NCBI GenBank assembly: GCA_947247005.1 | Contig: OX365962.1 | Location: 3,011,201-3,075,200 of the forward strand | DNA from: Spisula solida | Taxonomy: Eukaryota > Mollusca > Bivalvia > Venerida > Mactridae | Reading direction: 5' to 3' | DNA length: 64,000 nucleotides | Part shown: one piece after another, positions 38,084 to 49,600 of the stretch | Layout of the letters: each line of letters begins with the position of its first letter | Numbering within the stretch: the first letter of the stretch is position 1 | Notes under the pieces: generated by a model | What the model was told of the DNA's origin: nothing | The model's database searches: none | Seen by the model: only the letters and a program-made list of their open reading frames with translations | Program-made: the position numbers and the translations under genes

Positions 38084-39064
38084 CAGGGTGTCCAAAAAGA
38101 TAATATACAGTGGCAGTGTATATGTATCAAATCTCTTCATGCTGCTATCGTAAAGAAAATTTGCACATGTGTAGACAAAAGATGTAAGTTTTTTCTTGGA
38201 CCAGTTAAAAGATTATAACTTGGATAATATTTAGAAAAATGTAAATTTACTGAAAGTTCCTTATTTTGCCAGTGACGTCTATTCGGTAATTTATGACGTT
38301 CTCAAGATGTCCACCCTTCTTACGTTTCCCTTCTTGCACTTCTTTTAAGTTAGTGATAACATTTGCACATGTGTCTAAACTGACCTTCTTACCTTTTCTT
38401 GTGATGTTTCTCGAGAGCATAGACTTGTCTGTTGGCTTTGTGCTGTTCACTAGCGATTTCACATAACCCCACATGAAGAAGTCGCAATGATTTTGATCGG
38501 GGCTGTGGGCCACACCACGGCGGTATTTCCTGGAAATTACTTTTGATTCAACTGTTTCAAGGAATTAATCCAACCCCTTATGTACAATTTGGCACATCTT
38601 GCATGAACTATGCATCATTCAAAACAATAGATTTAGGAATCAGCTGATTTAACAAAGTTAAGTAACCGGCGGAGTTTATTTCTTTCTATTGTGCTATCTG
38701 AATCGCTAGTGTACAATCTAAAGCCAACGGACACATCTATGCTGCTGTGGAACATCAAAAGAGAAGGTTAGAAGATCAGGTAAGACAAATGTGCAAATGT
38801 AATTGATAGTTTCAAAGAACGAGTGCAAGAAGGGAAATGTCAGTAGGCGACATGCATCGTGAAAACGTCGTAAATTACTTCAAAATGGTCACTGGCAAAA
38901 TCAGGTATTTTAGAAAATTGACATTTTTCTAAAAATTATCCGAGTTATAATCTTATAATTGGTCACAGAAAAAGCTTACATGTGCAAATTTTCGTTGCGA
39001 TAGCAGTATGTAGGGGTTTGATAAATAGACACTGAAACTGTATACTTTCTTTTTGTACACCATG
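38084..39064 (-). mobile_element. Tc1/mariner-type element with about 200-bp inverted ends and a transposase remnant
   Basis: The left 200 bases (cagggtgtccaaaaagataa..., gctgctatcgtaaagaaaat, tttgcacatgtgtag) are inverted at the right end (...acatgtgcaaattttcg, tatactttctttttgtacac). The middle holds only the C-terminal third of a transposase on the minus strand. Confidence 0.78.
38247..38513 (-). pseudogene. Transposase C-terminal fragment (Tc1/mariner-type)
   Basis: The translation includes AHSPDQNHCDFFMWGYVKSL, which matches the usual SPDLxPxDFFLWGxLK motif around the last catalytic acidic residue. The N-terminal DNA-binding and first catalytic parts are missing, so this is a remnant. 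Confidence 0.72.
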
Positions 39065-42000
39065 TAGTAGTCAAGCGCCTCATAGCATTTCGAAACATCG
39101 TTTTTTAACTTAAAATTCTAAAATTGCTTTGGGGAATGTAAACACGTTTCTATACAAGAATTCGTACACCTTTTTTATTTTGAATGTTTCAAGAATTGTA
39201 TAACGTTTATACATATTTAAATATTGCATTGTAACGCATATTTTGTATAACGTTATATGTATGAACAAGTATGGGATTTGTCAATAGCTTCACATATGCT
39301 TTGTATTTTTGTTCACTGTTTATATGGGATTATGTTTGTGTGCGTAAATATGAGTGATTTATAAATATTGTATTTTAGTTTTCTTGTATATGTATATTTG
39401 TATAAGTGTGAGGAATTGTCAGTGATTACTACTGATGTTTATGTATTACTAACACCCAGGGCATGTTATATACGATGAACAGTCAAAATGTTCCAGGACT
39501 GACCAATTTATAAACATAATTTTATATATTTGACGCCCGATCATGTTATAATTTGCTACAGTTATTACTCTGACAAAGTTCGTATTGTTGTTTGCATTTA
39601 TTTCAAAAACAATTATTCGATATTTGAAAAATATGTTTTACGCTGAGTATGAACGATGTTACGGAGCCCTTTAGGTGATAGTCATTGCCATTACAATGGA
39701 GACCCACATTTTGTTATTGCCAGAGCCATAAAACTTAGTCATCATCTGGTCATTTAATACATGGTTTCGAAAGGAAAAATACAACCGACGGATCCATTGG
39801 TTATTCACTACAGGGAACATGCAACAAAGTGAGTTGAAGCGTCCGAGAAGTTCTTGTGATGTATACTAACGTCAAAATGCTCCGTTTGGTGATGGGTTGT
39901 ATCAATATTAGTCATTACGCTACATACACAATCAAAGTTATATAATATATATATAAATGTGTAAATAAACGTTGTTCCTATCAGTGTAATTTATGACCAT
40001 AGTATTCTGTTTCTAAACATGCCGGCATTACATAAGTTGTCCTGGAACGTTTTGACACTATCTCATACTTGGGTAATTAGTTTGTATTCGATAACATGTT
40101 TTGTATACGCAGGGTAAACGGAATTAATCATGTATATTGTGTAAATGTATGATGAATGACAAAATTCGTGTTCACATTTACATGTATTTTAATACACGGT
40201 TATATGGATATGATATACAGTACATGTGTTCATGTATTTTACTACACAGAATAATTGGTAAAGTGACATGTCAGTGTGATATCAAATATATATTCGTAAA
40301 TGTAAGACAATCATCAGTAATGTAAATAGTATGAGGGTCTTTTAGACTGTAGGCTGCTAAAACTATGTAGTTCAGCAGTTTTACTGTTGTTACTAGGTCA
40401 TTCAGCGTAGGCATTCCGCCTTTTGGTTGCTGTATCTTTTCTACTGGGTCATTCAGCTAGTTATAATTTATTATACTTTTCGACAGCTTGGACTTGGGCG
40501 GATCTGCGCTTGTTTAGTTGGGCATTGTGCTTTGTGTGTTTTTAATGTTTTCTGTGCTCGGCTGGTTAAGTTGAGTGCTGCCTTCCCTGTCTGACTTAAT
40601 ATACTGTTTTTACTATACTGTACATGTACGGTCAATTCAAAGTCATACAGAAGCGACATTAGCCACGCACAAAAGAGAAATACACAGAACGTATCATATG
40701 TATATTTACAAACAGTTACAAGTCAAATAGTTCCTGCGAGCAAATTATGTACCGACTTCATTTGACAGAGAATTGACAGGATCCTCGACCTTCTATCTGC
40801 ATAATTCAACAGCTGATGTGTATAAAAATAAACATGAAAATCTCAAAATGTGAGAAAAAAGTAAGCGCGATAGGCCGGTAGCTTTCAAATTGGGAAAACT
40901 AAATGCACAATAATTTGACATACGAAATTTATCAACAATTTGTTAAATAATTTCATGTATAACAAACAAATTTTCAAGACACTTAATTGCGCATTATGAC
41001 TCCCTTGTTCCATATAATATTTATATGCTTATAAATAAAACCTCGTATCAGTTCATTAAAAGGTATTATCATAAGACATGTTTTCAGTGTTCAACAATAT
41101 CAAAGATCATAAACGAATTCCGATAATTCCATGACAATTGACTGGGAAGCGCTGTGCTTATGCAGCTGCAGTCACCTGCTGTTTAGATCCATGGTCTCAA
41201 TATTGCCTAGCGCTCACTGCAACTTCGGACAGTTCTGATTTCTTCGGTAAATAAAATATTGCAATGCGACAAATACCGATGATATCCCTATGGAATAATG
41301 GAATTAGTCTGGTTCACGACATTCTTACAAAATGCATATTTTTGGATTTTTTTTGAAATCGTAAACCATCGAGAACAGGTCACGTGCTCCTCCATGGACT
41401 TTTTACTTTATGCTATCCAATATACCTCAAGGCTCGCAGGAAATAACAAGCTGGCCTATTTACTTACTTCCACAGTGAATATATTTGAGTACATAATGTA
41501 GATATTGTAATGAATAAGAACATGTGATGGAATTGTAAATACTTATGCCTAGATATATATGCTAAATTGCTGGCTTATTGGCGGAATTGTCTCCCTTATT
41601 AACAGCGTATCGAGTCTTTCGATTAAACACTGTCGGTTACTGGGCACCAATTGCAATGTAAATGTCATCATAAGCATCAGCAGACAGCACTTGTCTAGTA
41701 ATAGAAGAAATCTGTAGTATTTGTTTCTTTCAAACCGTATGTATATACAATGTCATGGAATTAAACAATTACTGTCACATTCATGACGTACATAATGCTG
41801 TGTACTGTTATGTTAGAGTGTATGTTCTGTTTTATGTTTGAAAGTATTACTTGTGCAAATACCTGGATACTCATAGTGTCTTCTTATCTATATAGATTCT
41901 ACAATAAACTTATAAACACCTGAGTTTGTTGTTTACCACACAAAATTAAAAACTAGACACATTGGTATTCCCCATGAAAGAACGTTAATATGCTGTTTGT

Positions 42001-42142
42001 TCATACTTTTTTTAGTTTTCATATTTGCTTATTCTACAATTACATAAATCGCAGATATCAATACTAGTAATAACAATGTGTAAGAGTCCGTTTAATATTC
42101 TACCCGCTCCGACATAACATGAAGCTATTATTGGGGGACATT
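39065..42142. other. Intergenic, upstream block B begins about 40140
   Basis: From about 40140 scattered collinear matches to 1030-3165 appear (catgtattttaatacac, acatgtac.gtcaattcaaa, gctgtgtactg, gtttgaaagtattacttgtg, ctccgacat..gaagctattattg). An inverted-repeat family copy lies at 40340-40605. No gene seen. Confidence 0.55.
40335..40608. mobile_element. Partial copy of the gtctgacttaatata family
   Basis: Contains ggtcattcagcgtaggcatt, gacagcttggacttgggcgg and gctggttaagttgagtgctg, then ctgtctgacttaatata. Same order as at 23200-23520 and 53140-53520. Confidence 0.65.
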
Positions 42143-42868
42143 GGTATGTCATACAACACGACCTAGATTATATAGGTATGTCATACAACATGTACCTAGA
42201 TTATATAGGTATGTAATACAACATGTACCTAGATTATATAGGTATGTCATACAACACGTACCTAGATTATATAGGTATGTCATACAACATGTACCTAGAT
42301 TATATAGGTATGTCATACAACATGTACCTAGATTATATAGGTATGTCATACAACATGTACCTAGATTATATAGGTATGTCATACAACATGTACCTAGATT
42401 ATATAGGTATGTCATATAACATGTACCTAGATTATATAGGTATGTCATACAACATGTACCTAGATTATATAGGTATGTCATACAACACGTATCTAAATTA
42501 AATAGGTATGTCATACAACACGTACCTAGATTATATAGGTAAGTCATACAACATGTACCTAGATTATATAGGTATGTCATATAACACGTACTTAGATTAT
42601 ATAGGTATGTCATACAACATGTACCTAGATTATATAGGTATGTCATACAACACGTACCTAGATTATATAGGTATGTTATACAACACGTACCTAGATTATA
42701 TAGGTAAGTCATACAACATGTACCTAGATTATATAGGTATGTCATACAACACGTAACTAGATTATATAGGCGTGTCATACAACGCGTACCTAGATTATAT
42801 AGGTATGTCATACAACACGTACCTAGATTCTATAGGTATGTCATACAACATGTACCTAGATTATATAC
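42143..42868. repeat. 33-bp minisatellite, about 22 units (block B)
   Basis: Same unit as at 3166-7664 and in the same position relative to gene B. About half of the units read acatgtac where the block A array has acacgtac. The open frames on both strands come from the repeat. Confidence 0.95.
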
Positions 42869-43117
42869 TATGTTACATTGTTACAAATCTTGAATACACT
42901 ATTATTTATATAACTATTTTCCGACAGACATTATGTAAAGCGGCTATGGAATAAAAGACATGGTTAAATATTATCAAGCAATTGGTTACATTATAACATC
43001 GATCAAGGGACATAATCTAAGATGCTTAAGAGCTAAAACATGATTCGAGTTATTCCTCTTGGAAGAAAGTCACTCACAGACACAGCATTATCAAGTATAT
43101 GTGTTCGTTTATCTAGA

Positions 43118-43880
43118 CATCACCTAGAGCACGTGCTACATTTGATAGAGACAATCAAATAGCTGTGTTCTCAACATCACCAGGAGCACGAGCTACATTT
43201 GATAGAGACAATCAAATATCTGTATTCTCAACATCACCAGGAGCATGTGCTACATTTGATAGAGACAATGAAAGATCTGTGTTCTCAACATCACCAGGAG
43301 CACGTGCTACATTTGATAGAGACAACCAAAGATCTGTGTTCTCAACATCACCAGGAGCACGTGCTACATTTGATAGAGACAACCAAAGATCTGTGTTCTC
43401 AACATCACCAGGAGCACGTGCTACATTTGATAGAGACAATCAAAGATCTGTATTCTCAACATCACCAGGAGCACGTGCTACATTTGATAGAGACAATCAA
43501 AGATCTGTGTTCTCAACATCACAAGGAGCACGGGCTACATTTGATAGAGACAATCAAAGATCTGTATTATCAAAAGCACCAGGAGCACGAGCTACATTTG
43601 ATAGAGACAATCAAAGATCTTGTTCTCAACATCACCAGGAGCACGTGCTACATTTGATAGAGACAATCAAAGATCTGTATTATCAAAATCACCAGGAGCA
43701 CGAGCTACATTTGATAGAGACAATCAAAGATCTTGTTCTCAACATCACCAGGAGCACGTGCTACATTTGATAGAGACAATGAAAGATCTGTGTTCTCAAC
43801 ATCACCAGGAGCACGTGCTACATTTGATAGAGACAATGAAAGATATGAGTTCTCAACATCACCAGGAGCACGTGCTAATG
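43118..43880. repeat. 57-bp minisatellite, about 13 units (block B)
   Basis: Same unit as at 7928-8242. Because 57 is a multiple of 3, it is open in several frames (FSTSPGARATFDRDNQRSV per unit). An inverted partial unit follows at 43910-43950, as in block A. Confidence 0.93.
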
Positions 43881-46598
43881 TGAAGATAAACGAACACTGA
43901 TCATTGATTTCTCTATCAAACGTAGCACACCCTCCTCCTGATGATGTGTAGATTAACGTATACAGAATTTTTACTAGTGTCATAAATTTCACTGATGTTG
44001 TTAAACGAGGACACTAACTTAAAATTAGCTGATCGATGGAATCGCAAACCACTCAATATTCACACTCAGACGGGTCAATATTCCATCATGCTATATGGAC
44101 GTTTATCATTGGTTAAAAAGAAGTATCAAACATGATAAGAAAACGTGGCTACTACCATGATGCTAGGTCTTGTTGTAAGCTCCAAAACCGTCAGCAATAA
44201 TGATTCTCAAACTTAGATGGACATTCAAAAGTCATCCGATCTCATTCTGTATCATTTAAGCAGCAACTTCCATACATAGCTAGATACTTTGACACTGTTC
44301 TTTATGGTGCATATCGCTGATTTTGCTAAATGCAGGCTTTCTTGGTATCCATATGCTGTAAGAATGATCTCAGAAGGTAGAATTGCGCGGTATTACCGGT
44401 ATACCGGTAACCGTGGTTTCATTTTCCATCGGTACGACACCGCGGTTCCATTCGACATACTGATATTTTATCAACTTTATCCCTGCTTCTAATTATGTTG
44501 TTACCTGTTGTAACATCAAACTATACTATTCATGCTTCCCCCCAATTGAAACCCTTGGAAATACCATGCTACTATAATTGTTTTATTCTGTATTGCTTGC
44601 TGTGCAGATCAGCATCAAGCGTTCCTTCTCAACTAAAGCTATTACTTTACATACTCTTTAATTTCTCTAATTCTAGATAGGTATCGAGTCTTTGCCTGGC
44701 TGAGAGTGTTCCATTATATTCTGACCACTGTAGTATAGTTGCAAGCCTTATAATAAAGTTGGCGATATTATATATGGTATACACCGTGGTATTTGAAGAA
44801 ACCCGTGGTATACTAGTCCCCTAGTATCTTTTTCTTCGCGGTACTCAGTCCTACAGAAAGGGTCTGATAATTTACTAGTATAAGAAAATAGTTCACAGAT
44901 AAAGTCGAGATCGAATATTGTCCTTTACTAACATCTAATACACAAATCAACCGAAATACGTACTGCTGGTACGACAGGATTGAACTATCACAGAAAACTA
45001 CACATTCACATAAACGTTCATCATACACATATCACGTGGTCACTTGACATCTGAATCACAGGTAACTCTATCAAAGATAAAGAAAACAGATGTTTTGAAA
45101 AAGATGTCCTGTATCATTGGTAAATAACAAAAATGTTTAAGATACATTGTGCTGTATCATTAATAAATACATGTAATAAAAGTGTTTTAGAAAAGAAAAT
45201 GCTTTTGATAAAGAATCTGTTTTAAAGATGTATGTATTTATTTTTATACATATTTGTTGAAATATATTCTTATCACTAATGAATGATAGAGTTTCCTGTG
45301 ATTGGATTATGAGAATATTGAAGAGATTTAGTACAATGTAGCCGTTAGTGAATGACTTTGGAAGCAAGGAAACCAGTCTAGTTCACAATCATTTATATAA
45401 GCAAATATCAATGGACAAAAGACGTATACAATTTATAACTAAAATGATAACTGATTTATATGCCACGGGAAACAACTTCATCAAGTTGACAGCAAAGTAA
45501 GTAGACAACGTACATTTTAACTTCCCTTGTCATAACAAAAAAAACAGTTCGTTCGTATGTTTACCTACTTATATCATATTAACCTCCGTTATACATGTGT
45601 ACATCTTAAACGTATACGGCGGCTGTCCTGGAGTACTAACTCATTGATTAACAGACTGTAGCGAATGTCCGCAAGAAAATATCTGCTGGATCCAATGATA
45701 AAATAAGCGGATAGGTGATTGGTTAACTTGGTGGCACAATGTACGAGAGGATGTGTTGTAAAGCACTTAAGAAAATCGTAAACGTACTCCAAAATTGATG
45801 TCTTTATAATTCCTTTATAAATTAGTTTAAATTAATTTATTTAAGGTCGATTGTGAAACAAGTTTTTCAAACTTATATTAATCACTCTCGACACCTCATT
45901 CCTGTTGTTATCCATCGCCACGAGGGTATGAGAGAAGAGGAGCCAGTTTCCCTTTTATGTTGAGCGCCTAGCAAGAGAATTTCTGGTGCCATTTTCATTT
46001 CGTCTTCGGTATGACGCGGCCAGGGATTGAACCCGAGACCTCCCGCACTCGAAGCAAACGCTCAACCTTTATAAATTGGGGTACAATGGTCTGCAATATT
46101 AACAATGTTATATTTATTAAACTCCTACAGGCCGTATCGATTCCAAATTTGTAGTTGTTAAAGAATTATCAATTTACATTCGTGCGTAATTTTACGGTTT
46201 ATGTAATTGCTTTGATAATGCAGTACCCAACATGTACACTAAATGTTCTCCGAATATGTGTGACACTACGTCCTGAATGGTTGACATTTAACTTATAAAA
46301 CTTCCTTGATTGATATCAAAGTTAAGTATGTTGTATATAACAATGAGCAGATCAGACAATCATCTTGTGTTGTGTTTGGTGATGTTAATATATAGTTTGT
46401 AATCGAATTATTTGGATATAAAGACAAAATATAAGGTACATCTATAGGTATTTTTTAACTCCATTATTTGATGCAAATACAATGTATTAAAATAAGTGTC
46501 AAGACATTTTCATTATTGTGATTTGGAAAACTCATACACATGATAAAGAGTATAATTAATTAAATACATTTTTAAATCTTGATTGTTGTTCTTTTCAG
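43881..46598. other. Upstream block B to gene B start exon
   Basis: Matches block A at 8243-8452, 12108-12660, 12662-13330 and 15050-15440. A stretch of about 730 bases (about 44650-45382) is absent from block A and unrecognised. A SINE copy is at 45846-46062. The 5' UTR exon of gene B should be here or further upstream, but was not found. Confidence 0.6.
45846..46062 (-). repeat. tRNA-derived SINE, minus strand, head truncated
   Basis: Same family as 9484-9722. The head (box B inverse gggattgaacccgagacctc) is cut where tttataaattgggg resumes block A homology. Confidence 0.68.
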
Positions 46599-46605
46599 GT
46601 TCACA

Positions 46606-46663
46606 ATGTTTAACCACGTACAATGCCTTGTTCTAATATTCGGTTTACTCACAATATTTCCAG
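46606..46663 (+). CDS. Gene B exon: start codon and signal peptide
   Basis: Encodes MFNHVQCLVLIFGLLTIFPG and ends in phase 1 at GTAAGTG. It has the same length and phase as the gene A exon. The acceptor cttttcag ends at 46598, so a 5' UTR exon must lie upstream. The next intron is only 732 bases, against 2732 in gene A. Confidence 0.82.
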
Positions 46664-49600
46664 GTAAGTGTTACATAGTTTTATTTAATAATTATTTGCT
46701 TTTCAATATTTGAATAATACAGAAATTAGTGAAAATTAAAAATATATGGAATCATCAATTAAATTATATAAATTTATCACATGCCAGTCCTTGTTTCCGG
46801 TTAGTTTAACGAATACGTATATTCTTATTGTATAAAGTTCAAGTGACGCCAATTTATCTCCTAAATAACGTCATCATTTCACGTAAATGACGTTATTTTT
46901 TGTGTCGTTTATATAACTTCAATGCTAACGACGCGAAATAATTCGCATCAATACTAGTCTAGTCACTTTAATACATTTATCATGAACATCATCAACTAGT
47001 ATTCTGTTTTGCTTCATCTTTAATGTTCTACCGTTTCATTACATTACTTTGGGGCTTGATCGGAATTTCATCAAATCGATAGTTACATATAGTCGAAAAC
47101 AAATCATTAATATATCATATTAATATAATGCGAAAAATGAACCACATACATGTATTATGTTGATACATTTGTAATTTGTTGTGATAAGACATTATATTTT
47201 TATATGTATGGGTATATTTGGTTGTATTGGTTATGCATGTATATCTGTCCGAGAGGTACTTTGTGAGGTATGTTTGTGTATTTTTCTTTTCATTAAAATT
47301 ACAGAACTAAACTGTGGTTTGTCTTTGTAACGAATATTTACAAATTTATCACACTGCTCATTGTTTTAACTTAATTTAATATTCAATAATTTCAGTGCCA
47401 TATTATTGCGCATGTCCAGATGGACAATTCTCCTGGAGAAGCTTCTGTTATACGTGCCCAAGTAGATGTGCGCTGTGTACATCAAGGTCAACGTGTACCT
47501 CCTGCAAAGATGGAAGTTATCTATACAACAGAATGTGTTATAATTGTGATGATAGTAACTGTAAACAATGCTCAACCCGAAATGTCTGTAGCATTTGTTA
47601 TGATGGATATTACGTAGATAATAACAGATGTAGGAGATGTGAAAGCAAATGTAACACGTGTCTAGATTCAAATACATGTACGTCGTGTAACCAAGGAAAT
47701 TACCTGGATGGTTCATTCAAGTGCAGGCAATGTCCACATTCTGGAACAACATGTGAGTGTAACCCTGGATCTTACTTTGATGGTTCCGTGTGCCAAGGGT
47801 GTTCATCACCATGTGTCCAGTGTCTGTCAGCAGCAACATGTACACTATGTGCTGTTGGTTACCGTTTCCATGATTCACATTGTTGTCCAAACATTTGCCA
47901 AACCTGCAGTGGCAACAACGTCTGTACCGCATGTCTGACTGGTTACCATCTGTCTGGGACACAGTGTTGTCCTGACGCCTGTTCCGCTTGCAGTGCCACT
48001 AATATGTGTACAACATGTAAGGCCGGGTACCATCTGTCTGGGACACAGTGTTGTCAAGACGCTTGCTCATCCTGCAGTGCCACCAACATATGTACATCAT
48101 GTAAGACCGGGTACCATCTGTCTGGGACACAATGTTGTCCAAACACCTGTTCCACCTGTAGTGATTCTAACACGTGCACGTTATGTAACACTGGATATCA
48201 TCTCACCACTGGTTCGCAGTGTTGTTCCGCCGCCTGTTCCGCTTGCAGCTCGGCTAAGGTGTGTACATCGTGTAAGAATGGTTTCTACATGGACGGAGGA
48301 CAATGCAAACAATGCTCTGATAGTTGCGTATCATGTGGTGCCAACAACGTATGTTTTGGATGCAAGCAGGATTATCGTTTGATGTCCGGTCAGTGTTATA
48401 TATGTCCAAATGAATGTTCACAATGTAGTGCTGACAACACATGTACCAGCTGTATAGATGCACGTTACTATGTTGACAATCAGTCATGTGTAGAATGTCC
48501 CGAACAATGTTTGAGTTGTAACTCGCACACAGAGTGTACATCGTGTAGAAAAGGATTTCATGATTCAAACAAATGTCTTCAGGAATGTTCAACGAACTGT
48601 AAAGATAGAGAATGTGATATAGATGGACGATGTAAGACTTGTGTAGATGGATTTCACGGGGTTGGATGTGACATTTCATGTCAACAATATTGCTCTAGAT
48701 GCGACAGAATCACAGGTGCATGTTTATCATGTGACAATGGTAAACACCTTGAGAACGGTCAGTGTAAATCTTGCTCAGCTTCGTGTACACAATGTACAAG
48801 CACTAGGTGTACTGAATGTGTCGATGGTCGCTGGGGTAATACGTGTGAGAAAGAGTGTTTAAACTGTAAACCTGGAACATCGTGTAGAAAGAGTGACGGA
48901 ATCTGTGAACAAAGTTGTGTTGATGGTATGACTGGGATATATTGTAACAAACCGTGTAGTTCTAACTGTTTGTCATGCCAACGTTATTTCGCCTCTAAAT
49001 GTACAGCTTGTGTTGCCAATAAGTATGGTTATTACAATACTCATGGATATTACTGTAATCAAGACTGTCTCTCGAACTGTCTAAATGCTACATGTGATGA
49101 TAAAACAGGGAAATGTTCGCTCGGCTGTATAGATGGTTACCATGGCAAAACATGTCAGTGTCCACAGAATTGTAACTGTAAATATACGTATCCTGGACAG
49201 TGCACTTCTTGTAAAGACGGGTTTGGCAACGTTAATCAAAATTGTGAGTGTACGAATGAAAACTGTGTGAACACTGATTGCTCTGCATGTAAGCATGCAT
49301 CTTACTACGTGCACGATACCACGTGTTGTTCATGTCGGGAATATGATGCACGATGTGAAGAGTGTACCACGGGTATAAATGGTGGTTTCGGTGAATGCAT
49401 AAAATGCAAAAAAGGGTTTTATCCCTATTCGAACCAAAACGCTTGTACGGAATGTTCGTCCTCATGCAAGGACAACACTTGTGACCCGGTGGCTGGTAAT
49501 TGTACGTTGGGTTGCCAGGCCGGTCGTCGGGGTTTTAAGTGTGAGAATAACTGTCATCGCTATTGTTCGGAATGTGATCAATATAACGGAACATGTACGG

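Noticed and set aside
43165..43883. 201-codon open frame FSTSPGARATFDRDNQRSV repeats
   Set aside because: A 57-bp satellite open in several frames and on the minus strand. The block A copy is short and lies in non-genic DNA. Translation cannot be excluded but nothing supports it.
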